Part shown: piece after piece, positions 35,455 to 46,790 of the stretch
Numbering within the stretch: position 1 is the first letter of the stretch
Layout of the letters: each line of letters begins with the position of its first letter
From: Dendrobium chrysotoxum
Lineage: Eukaryota > Streptophyta > Magnoliopsida > Asparagales > Orchidaceae
NCBI GenBank assembly: GCA_019925795.1
Contig: CM034305.1
Span: 89,130,433-89,194,432 of the forward strand
Length of the DNA: 64,000 nucleotides
Reading direction: 5' to 3'
Position numbers and translations under genes: made by a program
Notes under the pieces: generated by a model
Told to the model about the DNA's origin: nothing
Databases searched by the model: none
Seen by the model: only the letters and a program-made list of their open reading frames with translations

Positions 35455-35746
35455 CTCCGTCTGACTTTAAATCACAAAAGAAACTATTCAAACACTTAGC
35501 ATTCAGTTGTGCTAATTCACGTTCTTCTACAATCCAGTTTGCAAAAGGTGTTTGAACTCTTATTCCTTCTACAATCCTAGTAGGTTCAGTATAACCATCC
35601 TGAACTAACATCCACATACGATAGTCAAGTGATTGCAGAAAAGTAGACATGCGAGTTTTCCAAAAATCAAAAGGAATATTATCAAATAACGGTGGTCTAG
35701 TGATCGAGTATCCTTCCATAGTATTTCTATTTCCAAAATTAGCCAT
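35455..35746 (-). pseudogene. Sirevirus-type copia gag, N-terminal fragment
   Basis: Read on the minus strand from ATG at 35,746: MANFGNRNTMEGYSITRPP, LFDNIPFDFWKTRMSTFLQS, then MWMLVQDGY, PTRIVEGIRVQTPF and CLNSFFCDLKSD. This is the start of the gag of Sirevirus-like copia elements (the MAN..EGYS..RPP.F.G..F.YWK.RM..FLQS pattern). It stops abruptly near 35,455, where the host LINE ORF1 sequence resumes. The rest of the element is absent. It sits behind the PBS and LTR at 35,791-37,422. Confidence 0.85.
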
Positions 35747-35790
35747 GATCGAAATTTCAAAAAGTATTTAAACAATTATTTTTGAAATTA

Positions 35791-35802
35791 GCTCTGATAC
35801 CA
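35791..35802 (-). promoter_or_regulatory. Primer-binding site (initiator tRNA-Met type)
   Basis: Reverse complement reads TGGTATCAGAGC. It is separated from the LTR end at 35,811 by CTTTCAAG (minus strand), a spacing typical of Sirevirus-like elements. Confidence 0.9.
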
Positions 35803-36212
35803 CTTGAAAGTGCGAACAGGTTGTTAGACCTATTGCTCAATGTCCCTAGGCTAACCAAGAGAGAGGGGGGGGGGGAATTGGTTCTTTTAAAAATTACTCT
35901 TGATATTTTGGAAAATTTAAAAGCTAATCGTATAATACGATATAACTTCGTACAGTACGAACAGAGATAATTTTTGCTCTTTTGTTCAACACAAAAATTC
36001 AACCACAAAGAGAATAAACTGCGGAAAATAGAAATGCAGAAAATAAATAGTAGACAGAAAACACCAGAATTTATAGTGGTTCGGTCAAACACGACCTACA
36101 TCCACTCCCTAGAGACACCTTCTCTAGGTATTGCACTAAACTCAAGTGACTCTCCTTTTGCCCCCACAGCAAGGCGGAGAAGCCTTTACAAAACTCTCTT
36201 CCACCAACCCCG

Positions 36213-36392
36213 GTGCGGCAGAGAACCGTTATCCTTTTCACCCTCCAAGTGCGGCAGAGAACCGTCGTCCTTTTCACTCTCCAAGTGCGGCAGAGAACCT
36301 TTGTCCTTTTCACTCTTCAAGTGCGGCAGAGAACCTTTGTCCTTTTCACTCTCCAAGTGCGGCAGAGAACCGAAATCCTCTCAAACAATCCT
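36213..36392 (+). repeat. 36-bp minisatellite, five units
   Basis: GTGCGGCAGAGAACC starts units at 36,213, 36,249, 36,285, 36,321 and 36,357, an exact 36-bp period. As 36 is divisible by three, several frames stay open. These are not genes. Confidence 0.95.
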
Positions 36393-36722
36393 CTTGCAAA
36401 AGTCTCCAAAGAAACTAGGAAGATGCTTGAAGAACAAGTAAAAGAAATCCTCTCAATTGGATAACTTTGTGAATCTCCTTACAATTTTCTCTTGAAAGAT
36501 CTCTCAAAACTTACTCCCAAACACTCTCCCAATCACTCTCCTCTCACTCCCCAAAAGAATTTTCGCAGAAGGATTTTTCTTCAAACAGTTTTGAGTCATT
36601 TTTATACTTGGGACAGAAAAAATCGTCAAAAAACTGAAATTTCAAGTTAAGTCCGTGCCGATCGTCCCGTACGATCTCAGATCGTACCGTACGAATAGTT
36701 CAAAATATCGTTCTTTTCGTCT

Positions 36723-36985
36723 CGTACGAAAGCTTGGACGAATCGAACAGTGAGCTTCGTACGAACAATCGTCCCGTACGAAAGCTTGGACGAACCGAAT
36801 AGAGAGCTTTCGTACGAACATTCATCCCGTACGAAAGCTTGGACGAACCGATCCGTGAGCTTCATACGAACAGTCATCCCGTACGAAAGCTTGGACGAAC
36901 CGAACAGAGCGCTTCGTCCGAGCTGTTCGTCTCGTACGAACCCTTGGACGAACCCTATTTTAAGCAGTTCGTACAGTAAAAACTC
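36723..36985 (+). repeat. About 52-bp minisatellite, five units
   Basis: CGTACGAAAGCTTGGACGAA-type units begin at 36,723, 36,775, 36,828, 36,880 and 36,933. The palindrome CGTACG and the AAGCTT word recur in most units. More diverged CGTACGAT words flank the array (36,660-36,700 and 37,078-37,100). Confidence 0.95.
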
Positions 36986-37435
36986 ATGTACGAATGGTAT
37001 TCGTACTGTACGAACATGACTTAGAAAATTTTTCTTGTCATGCGGGTTCTTTTTGGAGGACATGTTCTACAGATCATCCCGTACGATATCAAATCGTACT
37101 GTACGATCAGTTTAAAAAATTAAACTTTTTCTCCCATGTTGTGTGTGTGTGCACAGTTATCCAACTTACAATCACACTCTCTCAGACTCAAAAAAAAGAA
37201 AATTTTACAGTCTTTATTTACAGTGGACATGTGAACTTGAAGTCTTCAACAATCTAGAGTGTGAATTTTCTGAATGATACTTTAGTACACACCACAAAAA
37301 CTCAAATATATGTTAGAAGATGAATTAGACAAACAATAAGCTTTTGTAATCATCAAAAATCTAAATAATATGAACTTGGATTAGAATTCACATGAACAAA
37401 CTAATTCACCCAAATCACAACATATAATCCTCCTT

Positions 37436-38150
37436 TAACTAATACTCTTGTGCCTAATGTGCTTGGTTTAGATTTGGATGGGGTGATAAAAATGTTGCTA
37501 ATGCGGACCCTATTGTTTCGGGTGAGAACCTCATAGTTGATGTTGTTTTAGCTGAGAAGGCTTTACCCTAGCAGACAGGAGAGTTTGTTCCTACTGTAGC
37601 TCATGTTGATATTGACATTGAATCCCCTTTAGTTGGAAATGAATCGTTCGTCCCCGACATGGTTGGGGCAATGGCTGTTGAGTCTTCTTCACATGAATGT
37701 AATGTATCTCATGGTGCTGTGGCAGGTGACCCTTCTTTGAATGTATTTAATATGGCTCAAGGTGTTTTTGGGGATAAGTTGATTGATGTGGGTGATAATG
37801 AACTTTGTGATGTTAATATGGGGGTGGCGAACATTGATTCTACTGAGTTGGATCCTTCTGTTGCTTCTCCTGTGACGCCTGCTGATCTGGTTGTGTCGGT
37901 CTCCTCTGTGGGATTAGGAGTGAATGAACAGCTTGTTGATGTCCCAGTTGATGTATTGTCTGCTAATGCCTTGTATGCCCATGTGGGCGTCAGATCGAGG
38001 GATATTGTTAAGGCTCAAATTGATTGGCTTGACGGATCTTCATCTTCTCCTTCTGAAGTTGATGAAGAGGAAGTGTTTGAACATGAGGGTGCTATGCGAG
38101 ATACTATCGTTCAGGTGGGTAAACGAAGAAAGAGTAAATCCAAAAAATAG
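37436..38150 (+). pseudogene. LINE ORF1, C-terminal part
   Basis: After the Sirevirus piece the LINE frame resumes (LGLDLDG region, ADPIVSGENLIVDV, one stop near 37,570). The longest clean part is 37,659-38,150: an acidic low-complexity stretch (VGDNELCDVNMGVANIDS) and then the conserved ORF1 tail, with IVKAQIDWLDGSSSSPSEV and a basic end, GKRRKSKSKK. No ORF2 start follows. Instead, a T-rich 3' region runs to the poly-A at 38,674-38,680. Confidence 0.75.
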
Positions 38151-38739
38151 CTTTTTTGTGTTTGGCTTGGTGGCTAAAACTTTGGAGCCTTAGGGTGTTG
38201 GGTTGTTTCTTCCGGATTGGCTGTTGTTTTTTCTTCTTCGCCGATGGTGTACTCTTCTACTACTTGCGGTCTTTTTTTGGCGATTGTCTCTGTTGGGTTG
38301 GTGTTTGCCTCTTCTGGCTGCTATTTCGGGCAATGATGATGAGGCTTTTGTGTGCCTCCTCTTAGACACTTGCTTGCTGGCAACCTTGGTGGTCATTATT
38401 CTTGTGGTTTGGGAGACTTTTGTGGCTGGTTTTGGATCATGGTTTACAGCCTCCAATGGATGGCCCTTGCTTGGCTTGGGGGCGGGTGTGCGAGGCCTCT
38501 TTCCTGAACCCGAATCTTTAGATCTTTTCATCTTCTGCTGTTATATCTTAATTTACTCTTTGTTTTGTAGTCTGCTTGTTGGTTCATTAGGTTCCTCTTT
38601 CCTCCTTTACTGTTGCTCTTGGGAGCATTAGCGAGTTCTTTGTCTTTTATGTACTTGTATCCTTTTCTTGATTAAAAAAAATAATCATATAGAAAATTTA
38701 AAAAAAAAAAAATTTAAATTTTAGTATTTTTTAATTTTA

Positions 38740-38866
38740 GGATTTGTTTGGAACAACTTTTTTACTGTTTTCTCAAATAGTTTTTTTAGCACAAAAAATA
38801 TTTAAATTAAAAAAAATTTATCAATTTTTTTTTTTTAAATAGTAAGAAAGCTATCCAAACGGTGCC
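38740..38866. mobile_element. MITE, GGCTTCGTTTGGGA family, TTA target duplication
   Basis: Diverged copy (GGATTTGTTTGGAACAAC to GCTATCCAAACGGTGCC), flanked by TTA at 38,737-38,739 and 38,867-38,869. Confidence 0.8.
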
Positions 38867-39184
38867 TTAATCATTTTTCTTTATATTCAGAGATGAAGAA
38901 AAAAAAAGCTTCATATAATTTTTTTTTTCTCTTAAGTAAAAATCCCTTCAGCTTTACGAAAGGACATACTGCATGTTGTAAGTTAGTTTATTATTATGCT
39001 TTCCTAACCAATTCGATCTTTAATTAACACGTCTTCCAGCCATAAAACAATTGCAAGTAAGGCCAAATTAAAAGATTCGCAGCATATTTTGTAATTAATT
39101 GAGTTTTGCAGATCTTATATGATTCAACTCAAATTTTCATTCACTTGTCAGATCTACATGATCCGTATGAGACAATTATAATTT

Positions 39185-39379
39185 TTTTTATAAAAATGAT
39201 TGTAAAGTTATTACGAAGAAATTAATTTTTTTTTAAAAGTTACTGTAGAAAATAACTTCCTAGCAAAAAATAATGTGTTTTTAAATTATTAAAAGTGGTA
39301 AAAAAATAATGGGCCTACACAAAAATTTTGATTACGGTCTGAAAAATAAAACAGTAAGAAAGCTGACTAAAAATAAGCC
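39185..39379. mobile_element. Longer MITE-like variant, right end only clear
   Basis: Ends AACAGTAAGAAAGCTGAC...AAGCC. Pairs in content with 61,037-61,229 (GATTGTAAAG, GATTACG, ACAGTAAGAAA), so the two are copies of one sub-family. Confidence 0.55.
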
Positions 39380-39501
39380 TAAGCACTTGCATGTCATGTT
39401 TTTTTGTATTTAAACGCTGAGATTTTTTTTTTCTTTTTAAATTCAAAGTAGGCAAAATCAATTTTGATTGCAATGAAGAAGTAGCACGACATAATAACTT
39501 A

Positions 39502-39703
39502 GGGCTCGTTTGATTGAACTTTTTTGGTGCTTATTCCGTTTTAAAATTATAATTTTTTTTTGTTCTTTACTATTTGGTTTCCCAATAGACGTTCTGAATA
39601 ACACCGTTTTCTTCTTTTTTCTGCTGTTTTGAGGAAACTTTTTATATATGCTTCTCCATTACAAAATTCCTTTGGTAAAAGTACCAAATAAACAAACGAA
39701 GCC
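39502..39703. mobile_element. MITE, GGGCTCGTTTG ends, TTA target duplication
   Basis: 202 bp, GGGCTCGTTTGATTGAAC to AACAAACGAAGCC, flanked by TTA at 39,499-39,501 and 39,704-39,706. Related to the other family by its ends only. Confidence 0.75.
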
Positions 39704-39706
39704 TTA

Positions 39707-41603
39707 GCGGATTGGTCTAATAGCAGCCATGTCAAAGAAAGAGAGAGAGTTAAATTTGTAATTTTCAGCTTGAAAAGGAAAATAAATTATGTCTCGATAT
39801 TTTGATCTAAATTCTATTAGGGTGGACTTTACTATTCTTAAATTTTTGCTGAAATTAATGTAATTTTTTAATATGATATGTAGCACTATTTTTTTTTTAA
39901 TAGAATCTAATTTAAGTTTAGCTATTGACTTGATTAACTCGGTCGAGATGAGCAAAAGTGCATTAGTTCTTCGATTCTCTTATTCCATTCAAGTAATTTA
40001 GATGAAGAAGATATTGAATATGAAGAGCCTCATTTGCTTAGGATGAATCATTACATCTAGAAGGTTAGGAAGGTTTGATTATTTTTTTGTAAAATTTTGA
40101 TAATGATGATGTGACAATTCATGTTCATGTGTTAATAATACAAAGCCTTTAAATATCAAAAGTAGGGTTTGCAATACACTTTAATTAGTCTTTCATTTTT
40201 ACTCTTTTAAAGCTATAAAATAGTGATTGTTATTCATCATTGTGCAAAGATGAGGATGGAGAATAGTCCAATCAAAAATGAAGTGAAGTTAGCTACTAAT
40301 AATGTTGGAATCATTGGCAAAGGGTTTGCCAATGAGATCATCATGTTGATGATGGAAGTTGACAATGCGATTAACCTCAACGGGTGGAGTAAGCGAGCAT
40401 CCAGCCCAAGGATGCAGCTTCTAGTGAGAGGGAGGAACCTAAGGCAAATGTTGAGAAGAGATGGATTTAAAGGTGACCGACACTTGGGGAAGTCTATTGA
40501 CTTAGGAAGAGTCTCTAATAATTATGTCTTTAATGCACTGTAGGAATTACTGACCAATAATCTGATGAAGAGCATCTTAGTTAAAATGCTCCTTAGGCAT
40601 ATGTGATTTTATTTGTTACAGGTTTGTTATAAGATTCTAGATCTTTCTAAATTTCTTCAGTTTTCTACTTAATTATTATATATAGATTGTGTAAGAGGAA
40701 TGTAAGGATGATGAATATTAATCCTTTTTTAAGCTTAGTGCTTGTGTTTGTTTACTGGATTGGGATTTCCTTCTTGCAGGTTCGATTCTTCCGACGATCC
40801 ACTGCATCATAATCACTCTCAAAATTTTTCATAAAAAATACTTGGTATGAAATTTTGAACATTACATGAAGGATCTACATATAATGGGAAATATTTTCTT
40901 AAAAATGTGCTCATTTTGTTGTGTCATAATTTTTTTATAAATGAAATTAGCAAATATATGTCATCATAGAGTGTTTCTAATTTTTTTTTGACATTTTAAT
41001 TTTATACCCCAAATTGTTCAAGTTTCAAATTAGTTTCCACCTTGAAGATTTTTAAGTAAAATAAAATAGGACGGTATGTAATATGTTATTAGAAGATTTA
41101 TCCAATAAAGCACGGATCTTGATGTAAGCATTTGAATCAGAATTTTTGAAGCATGCGTGTTCCTTTTTTTGGCAATTTTATGGTCGAAAAGAACATCCAT
41201 ATGAGATGAAATTAATAAGCCAAATATCTCTCAATTTTGACGTCGTTAATGCACTCAATGCAAAGGGGAAAAAAAAAAAAGCTTCAAATGACTAAGAAAG
41301 GTCATTCTAAGCTGATTGACAGATTTTTGGCTTTTCTCCTCTAAATCCCCCATAATTAAGTGATTTACATACCACTTCATTTTATGCTATTTACATATCT
41401 AATACCTAAAATTTTAATATTACATTCCTAACACTCATATAAAATTTTAATATCAAATATAGCACTCACATAATTCATTCTATGGGTGGTAAGCTTGTAA
41501 TATTAGAGTTTTAGGTGTTAGATAAATAAATAGCATGAAATAAAGTGGTATGTATGTAAATCCCCCATAAATTTATACAACATTAAAATAAAATCAACAT
41601 TAT
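39707..41603. other. AT-rich DNA with one unassigned open frame
   Basis: The plus-strand frame 40,223-40,543 (106 codons, with NEVKLATNNVGIIGKGFANE and NLRQMLRRDGFKGD) belongs to no family I know. Codon composition does not help. It may be a chance frame or a relic. The rest shows no recognisable element. A poly-A run lies near 41,270. Confidence 0.3.
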
Positions 41604-41717
41604 GGCTTCGTTTGGGACTACTTTAATTGGGCCATTGCTATTTTTTGCTTTTAAAAATTTTGTATAAAAAAATTACTTTAAAAAATAGTAAGATAGAAGA
41701 CTATCCCAAATGAAGCC
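41604..41717. mobile_element. MITE, GGCTTCGTTTGGGA family, TAT target duplication
   Basis: GGCTTCGTTTGGGACTAC to CTATCCCAAATGAAGCC, flanked by TAT on both sides (41,601-41,603 and 41,718-41,720). Confidence 0.85.
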
Positions 41718-42169
41718 TATATATCACTGTAAAATTTCTATCACCCAATAAAATTTAGGTACATTTTAAAACAAATTAAAGTAAAAAAAAAAAAAAAAAA
41801 CAGAAGAAAAAGCACTAGCATTTATATCTTGGCCTCCACATGCCATGGCCTATCCCTGCATGCCCTGAGCAAGCTCTGACATGGCTTAGCTGTGAGATCA
41901 AAATACTCCTGCAAGTCCTACACCACCCACAAAAGCCAAGAACAATGGCCAAAACATGAATATGAGAAATTAAGAGACGCACCCAGTCTCTCAATCACAA
42001 AACACCAGAGCTGAAATGATTGTTGGAACTTGAATTCTTTTACCTACTTTCGGAAAAAGACACCCCCTCACCATAACTCCCATCAACTAGTAACCAAACC
42101 AACCTTTCCTCACACCACAGATCTTTTTCACTCATAATTTACTTATTTTTTGATGCATTGATGCACTGA

Positions 42170-42288
42170 GGATTTATTTGGGACGACTTTCTTATTACTT
42201 CTCAAAGCAGTTTTATAATACAAATATTTTAATTTTTGTACTAGAGATAGCTTTAAGAAGCAGTAAGAAAGCTGTCCCGAATGAAGCC
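42170..42288. mobile_element. MITE, GGCTTCGTTTGGGA family, TGA target duplication
   Basis: GGATTTATTTGGGACGAC to CTGTCCCGAATGAAGCC with inner CTTTAAGAAGCAG, flanked by TGA at 42,167-42,169 and 42,289-42,291. Confidence 0.85.
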
Positions 42289-42295
42289 TGAATTA

Positions 42296-42394
42296 GGTTT
42301 CATTTGGGACAATTTTCTTACTTTTTTTAAAGCAGCTTTTTAGTACAAAAAAATTTCTTTAGAAAGTAGTAAGAAAGTTGTCCCAAATCAAACC
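42296..42394. mobile_element. MITE, GGCTTCGTTTGGGA family, adjacent to the previous copy
   Basis: GGTTTCATTTGGGACAAT to TTGTCCCAAATCAAACC, seven bases from its neighbour. Flanking triplets TTA and TAT do not match exactly. Confidence 0.75.
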
Positions 42395-42939
42395 TATTAA
42401 AACTTTTCTTGAGGCTTTGGAACATGCAATAAGCATTTCATAAAAAGTTTATTTACATATTATAATGCAGATAATATTTAACTTTCAATTAACATGATTG
42501 CACAGCACGTAAGAATCTGTCTACTCTCAAAGTTAATTTCCTCTTTCACCATACTGGAAAAGGTTAAAGCTCTTTTCTACTGTTTCTTTTTATGGAGCAT
42601 GGGTGTGCAGGTGTGGGTAAATGTCATTGGCAAGGACTAGAAAGCATTTTTATAGGGCATAGGTGTAAATTTTTATTTTCATGTTGAAAGAGAGACATAC
42701 AGAAATTTGGTATTGAAAGTTCTTTTTATAGAATTTTTCTCTAGGGTTCTCCCAAGCTCCTCATCCTTGGCGCTGCCACCTGATTACTCCAACCTCGCAT
42801 TTTCTTTCATTCTCCTACAGTAAGCTCCTACTCAATTCTTTTCACAAATTCATACTTTCAACTCACCCAGTGAATGGTGATAATTGTCTCCTCGTCACTG
42901 CATAGCCTGTATTTGAGTCCCGCAATAATGCTACCCCTG

Positions 42940-43762
42940 ATTTGGATGATTTTACCTTTGAATTTTTAACTCATTCCAGGAATGTCATTGGAAAGGATTT
43001 ATGCTCGGCTAACAATCACTTTTTCTTTTATATGAAGATATCCAAGTCCCTTAAAACTACTCCCATCGCTCTGATACCCAAATCCTCTCATGCCAACAAC
43101 ATTTCTAACTTCAAGCCAATCTCCCTTTCTAATAGCATGTATAAAATCATTGTTAAAGAAAAGACTTAAAGTGGCTATGCCATTTATCACTCACGAAGTA
43201 CAATTTAGTTTTGTTAAGTGCATGAATGCTTCTCATAATATAATTCTTACCAATGACATTCTTGCCAACTTCAAATCTATTAGTGGCTCTAAATATTTCT
43301 ATGCCAAGCTGAACCTCAAGAATGCTTTCAACTCTATCAAGGGGGATTTCCTTTGAGGCAAGCATCTCTAAAATCAATTATTCAATTAAAGACACAAAAT
43401 GTGCATCTCTTGCGTCTTGGATTGATGCATGCATCTCTATAGGGGTTTTCCCACCTACAATGATCTTCATTATGGTTACCCACTCTCCTCCTATCTATTA
43501 TGCATAGCAATGGATGGGATCTGTAACCTATCTATTATGGAGACCACTCTCTTTCTATCTATTTTGCTATTCCTTCCTAACATGGGAGATACTTCTCCCA
43601 CCACATACATGTCATTGATGTCATTATTTTTTGGCAAAGCTACCACTCAAGAAAATAAATCTAATTAATTACTTTTAAAGAACCCCATGCCATGATAACT
43701 TATGTGCTGCTAACGGCTTCAATTTTTCTAACACATGCTTCACTTATATTGGGCTTCCTATT
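42940..43762 (+). pseudogene. LINE ORF2 reverse transcriptase, frameshifted
   Basis: Fingers and palm motifs of a plant L1 reverse transcriptase appear across changing frames: KTTPIALIPKSSHANNISNF then KPISLSNSMYKI, FITHEVQFSFVKC, NIILTNDILANFKSISGSKY, AKLNLKNAFNSI, WIDACISIGVF, SPPIYYA/PLSSYLLCIAMDG. FGKAT follows at about 43,635, where the family has the YADD block, but the YADD itself is not readable. The last readable word before the insert is TYIGLPI near 43,755. Role in the family is target-primed reverse transcription; this copy cannot work. Confidence 0.85.
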
Positions 43763-46700
43763 TGTTACACCTCAAGATCTAAATTTGGAATAATTATCTA
43801 TCTTATCTCCAAATTATTTTACTAGAGCTACTAATTTCTAATTATTTAATAAAAACCAACGGAAGTAATACGTACATTAAAATATTTTACTATATTCACC
43901 ATTTCATAAAACTCAATTTACAATAGCTAAAAGTTTAATCAATATATCAATATTTCTTTTAGTACTTCTAACTATAAAGGAATAAAACTTAAAATACAAA
44001 AAACAAAATTAAACCTGAATATTCTATTCAGTCTCACTCCATTGGATCCTGACCCCATCTTAAAAAATATATATCTAAAAATCACAGAGTGAGCTAATAG
44101 CTCGATCTGTAGGTTATAAGAACCTACAATTGTAATTAATGCACATAAATAGAAGCATTATGCATGTAATCATTCAATTCAAATCAGCATAAAAAAGTAG
44201 CAGTTAGAACATGTGGAAATCAATATGAGTAGTGTCATTTTATATGAGCAATAAAAATCAATATAAGCAATATAACTGATATATCATTCAAAAATTATCT
44301 TAATCGGGCACGAATCTCGAGGCAAAAACCAAGTTGGAAACTTCAAAAATTAATTCAGAGATTATCTGAACTCCGATTTCAGCAAACTTACAATCGAACT
44401 GAACGTCTCAGAAATACGAACCCAACGACACCAAATTCAACTCAATCTAAGCCCAAATGAGTCCAAATCAAAGACCCAAAGCACGTTTGGAAGGTTCAAT
44501 CCATAATTTGGATTACCAAATAGTTTCCAAATGTGACATGATTATAGTCAAATCGAGTGGCTCAACGAGATGAATCCAATGAGCCCAAGATTGTCGAATT
44601 ACGATATCATTAAGACCTTCAAATATCTGATAAACGATCAATAATCAAGGGATTCAATGTCAGTCGTCCATCCAAACCACTCCACATTTGCCCTTGATCC
44701 TCCTCCTAATTACGAGTCATGCAATCATCAAAAAACTATAAATAGCCCCTCATTTCTCTTAAGAGGGGGCAAAAGCCATAAGAAGAAGAAGAGGAGGGAA
44801 GAAGCTCCTCCTCGACCACCACCGGAATTCTGTCCGACTTCCAAGTGACGTCGGAATTCTGCCCAACTTTCAAGTGACGCCAAAATTCTGCCCAACTTTC
44901 AAGTAACGCCGAAATTCTGCCTGACTTCCAAGTGACTTTGGACTTCAGCCCGAATACCCAACATCATCGAATCTCAAATTCTTGTTTGTAACTGAATTTC
45001 AATTCGAAAGTAGATTATTATAATCTGATCATCCTAAATTTTAAGGATGAGTCAGTTTCTTGTACCTCAAATAAACACTAGTGAAATTCTTTCAACTGGA
45101 CGCGACCCCATAGTTTTTCTCTTTCCATGGTTTTCCACGTAAAAATTTTGGTGTTCTTTCATCTTCTGTTTGTGTGCTGAATATCCGTACGACGTTGAGA
45201 TGAAAACTTTCAAACTCTATCGCCGCGTATATTTTAGTCCGCAACAATAACGTATAATTCGTGATGAGTGACCATAAAAGGGATCGGTATGCTCCGTCTT
45301 TTCTTTACTCATGCTAAGCTATAACATGGCAACTTTATTATAAATTTATGTATATATATATATGATTTATTTCAATCTATATGACATATAAGTATGCCTG
45401 TTATATCAAGAAAATGTTCTCAATATATGTAGGTCATATTCTATGTCAAATATAACATATCATGTATCTCATACATTTCATACGTATCATGTATCTTTGC
45501 ATCAATCTTGTCACTCATATTAGTATTATCAATAGTAGCATGTGTCTATATAAATTATGTCATGTATCATATTTATATCATTTTATATCATATAACTTAT
45601 GTATATCATGCATGCTCATGGCATATGCATACGTAGAAAGGTAGGACATCTAACTACTTGGGGTATTTTTCCTGTATTAAGTCATATCCATTCAAAATAA
45701 ATAAGAATCAATCTTAATCATATCAATCATATTATTAGGAATTAGTCGCATTTCACACATCACAAGTCATGTGTCTTTCATGTAAGAAATTGTCACTTCT
45801 TACTTGTCGGTGTATCATGTTATATCAGTCAATCTCCTTATAACTATCTTTTCATGTCACTTAGAATTACACCACAGTTTTATTTAAAAGAAAGTTAATC
45901 GGCCCACTCTTCTATATAGGATAATATGTCTTTAGCCAATATGAATCAATCAATTATTTCTTGCCAGTCTTTCTTACTTTTATGTATATTTCATATCATT
46001 TATAACACAATAACAATATTATGGGCACATCATATGCAATGATCATAATATGTGAATCTATTTAGTATATTCATCTGTATACATGTAGTATGCCAAAATA
46101 CATGTTAGACCAATTTAATAATAAATTAGTTGAAATATAGTAAACGGGCTCCTGATCATTTTGCACTCGGTTTTACTCTACCGTTTTTAAATAAAATAAC
46201 ATATATGTAAAACTAAATGGTGAAATTTTAATATAAACCAGCCAATACATTTTGGATGACAATATCTACCTCATATAAAAAATTTCATTGTGAAAATTCA
46301 TTAAAACAAAAGATAATGTATTTTTATCAATATCAGGAGGAAAATTAAATAAAACTCAATATCACTAAACATAGAAGTATACCTACCACAATCAAAATAT
46401 TTTTCCCAGCTAAGAGGATGGATGAAAATGCCCAAGAGTAAACTCTCTCTCCTCTCTCTCTCCCCTCTCACCCCTTTCTCCTCTTTGTCTCTCTTCTCTC
46501 ACCTTGCATGCATGAAATAGGGAGGGAAAATGAGATGGTGGGAGGTTTTGTAATTAAGAGAATAATTTTTCTAACCCAGTGCTGCAACGCTTAAGATTCA
46601 AGCGCTGCTACGCTAGTAAATTCCAGAAAACTTGAGAGTGCGACGCCGCAACACCTAGTAGGCTCAATGCCTCAGTGCTCCCTCAGACAATTTTTAGGAA

Positions 46701-46790
46701 TTTTGTGGAATTAAATTTGTGGCTACTACAGTACTGCTACCCACTTGCTAAAAATGCTAAAATTCTAACGCCTCGATAAAATTTGTGACA
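43763..46790 (-). mobile_element. Solo-LTR-like insert in LINE ORF2 (Ty3-type LTR suspected)
   Basis: On the minus strand it begins TGTCACAAATTTTATCG at 46,790 and ends CTTGAGGTGTAACA at 43,763, the TG...CA limits of an LTR. LINE ORF2 reads up to 43,762 and resumes at about 46,791 (LDGWKDKYL), with some 20 codons of the LINE missing at the join, so an exact target duplication is not seen (TCCTA/TGCTA at best). It contains many TCATGTATC/ATATCAT words and a CT-rich tract at 46,437-46,505. Itself interrupted by 44,277-45,246. No internal genes. Confidence 0.6.
44277..45246 (+). mobile_element. Solo LTR (family L), ATAAC target duplication
   Basis: 970 bp, TGATATATCATTC to AGTCCGCAACA, flanked by ATAAC at 44,272-44,276 and 45,247-45,251. 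TATA box CTATAAATAG at 44,736-44,745. A short minisatellite of about 29-30 bp (AAGTGACGCCAAAATTCTGC) lies at 44,835-44,945. Homologous to 26,685-28,188 and to the minus-strand copy from 63,185. Inserted into the LTR-like element around it. Confidence 0.95.

Larger units (their letters stand above)
35811..37422 (-). mobile_element. 5' LTR of a truncated Sirevirus-like copia element
   Basis: On the minus strand the LTR ends GTTCGCA at 35,811, followed by the PBS and gag. The 5' start is placed at 37,422 (TGTTGTGATTTGGGTG). About 1.6 kb long. It contains a U3-like segment with CTTGTTCGT/CGTACGAAC motifs and two minisatellites (36,213-36,392 and 36,723-36,985). Because only the LTR and the first hundred gag codons remain inside LINE ORF1, most of the element has been deleted or was never complete here. 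A target duplication could not be fixed. Confidence 0.75.
34459..38680 (+). mobile_element. L1-type LINE with ORF1 only, 16-bp target duplication
   Basis: The sequence ATAATCATATAGAAAA occurs at 34,443-34,458 and again at 38,681-38,696, directly after a TTGATTAAAAAAA tail. The enclosed element has a GC-richer leader, ORF1 (DUF4283 and CCHC knuckle, then a long acidic C-terminal part) and a 0.5-kb 3' region, but no endonuclease or reverse transcriptase. ORF1 is interrupted by a Sirevirus-like piece at 35,455-37,422. The perfect target duplication shows the ORF1-only structure is how the element inserted. It would have needed the machinery of another LINE to move. Confidence 0.85.

Noticed and set aside
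36071..37063. Repetitive frames in 36-bp and 52-bp arrays
   Set aside because: They sit in a retroelement LTR and stay open because of repeat structure.
38156..38631. 142-codon hydrophobic frame as a membrane protein
   Set aside because: It is the T-rich 3' region of the LINE between the ORF1 stop and the poly-A tail.
40779..40792. GGTTCGATTCTTCC resembling a tRNA T-arm
   Set aside because: No matching D-arm, anticodon arm or acceptor stem upstream. It is preceded by a splice acceptor-like tract instead.
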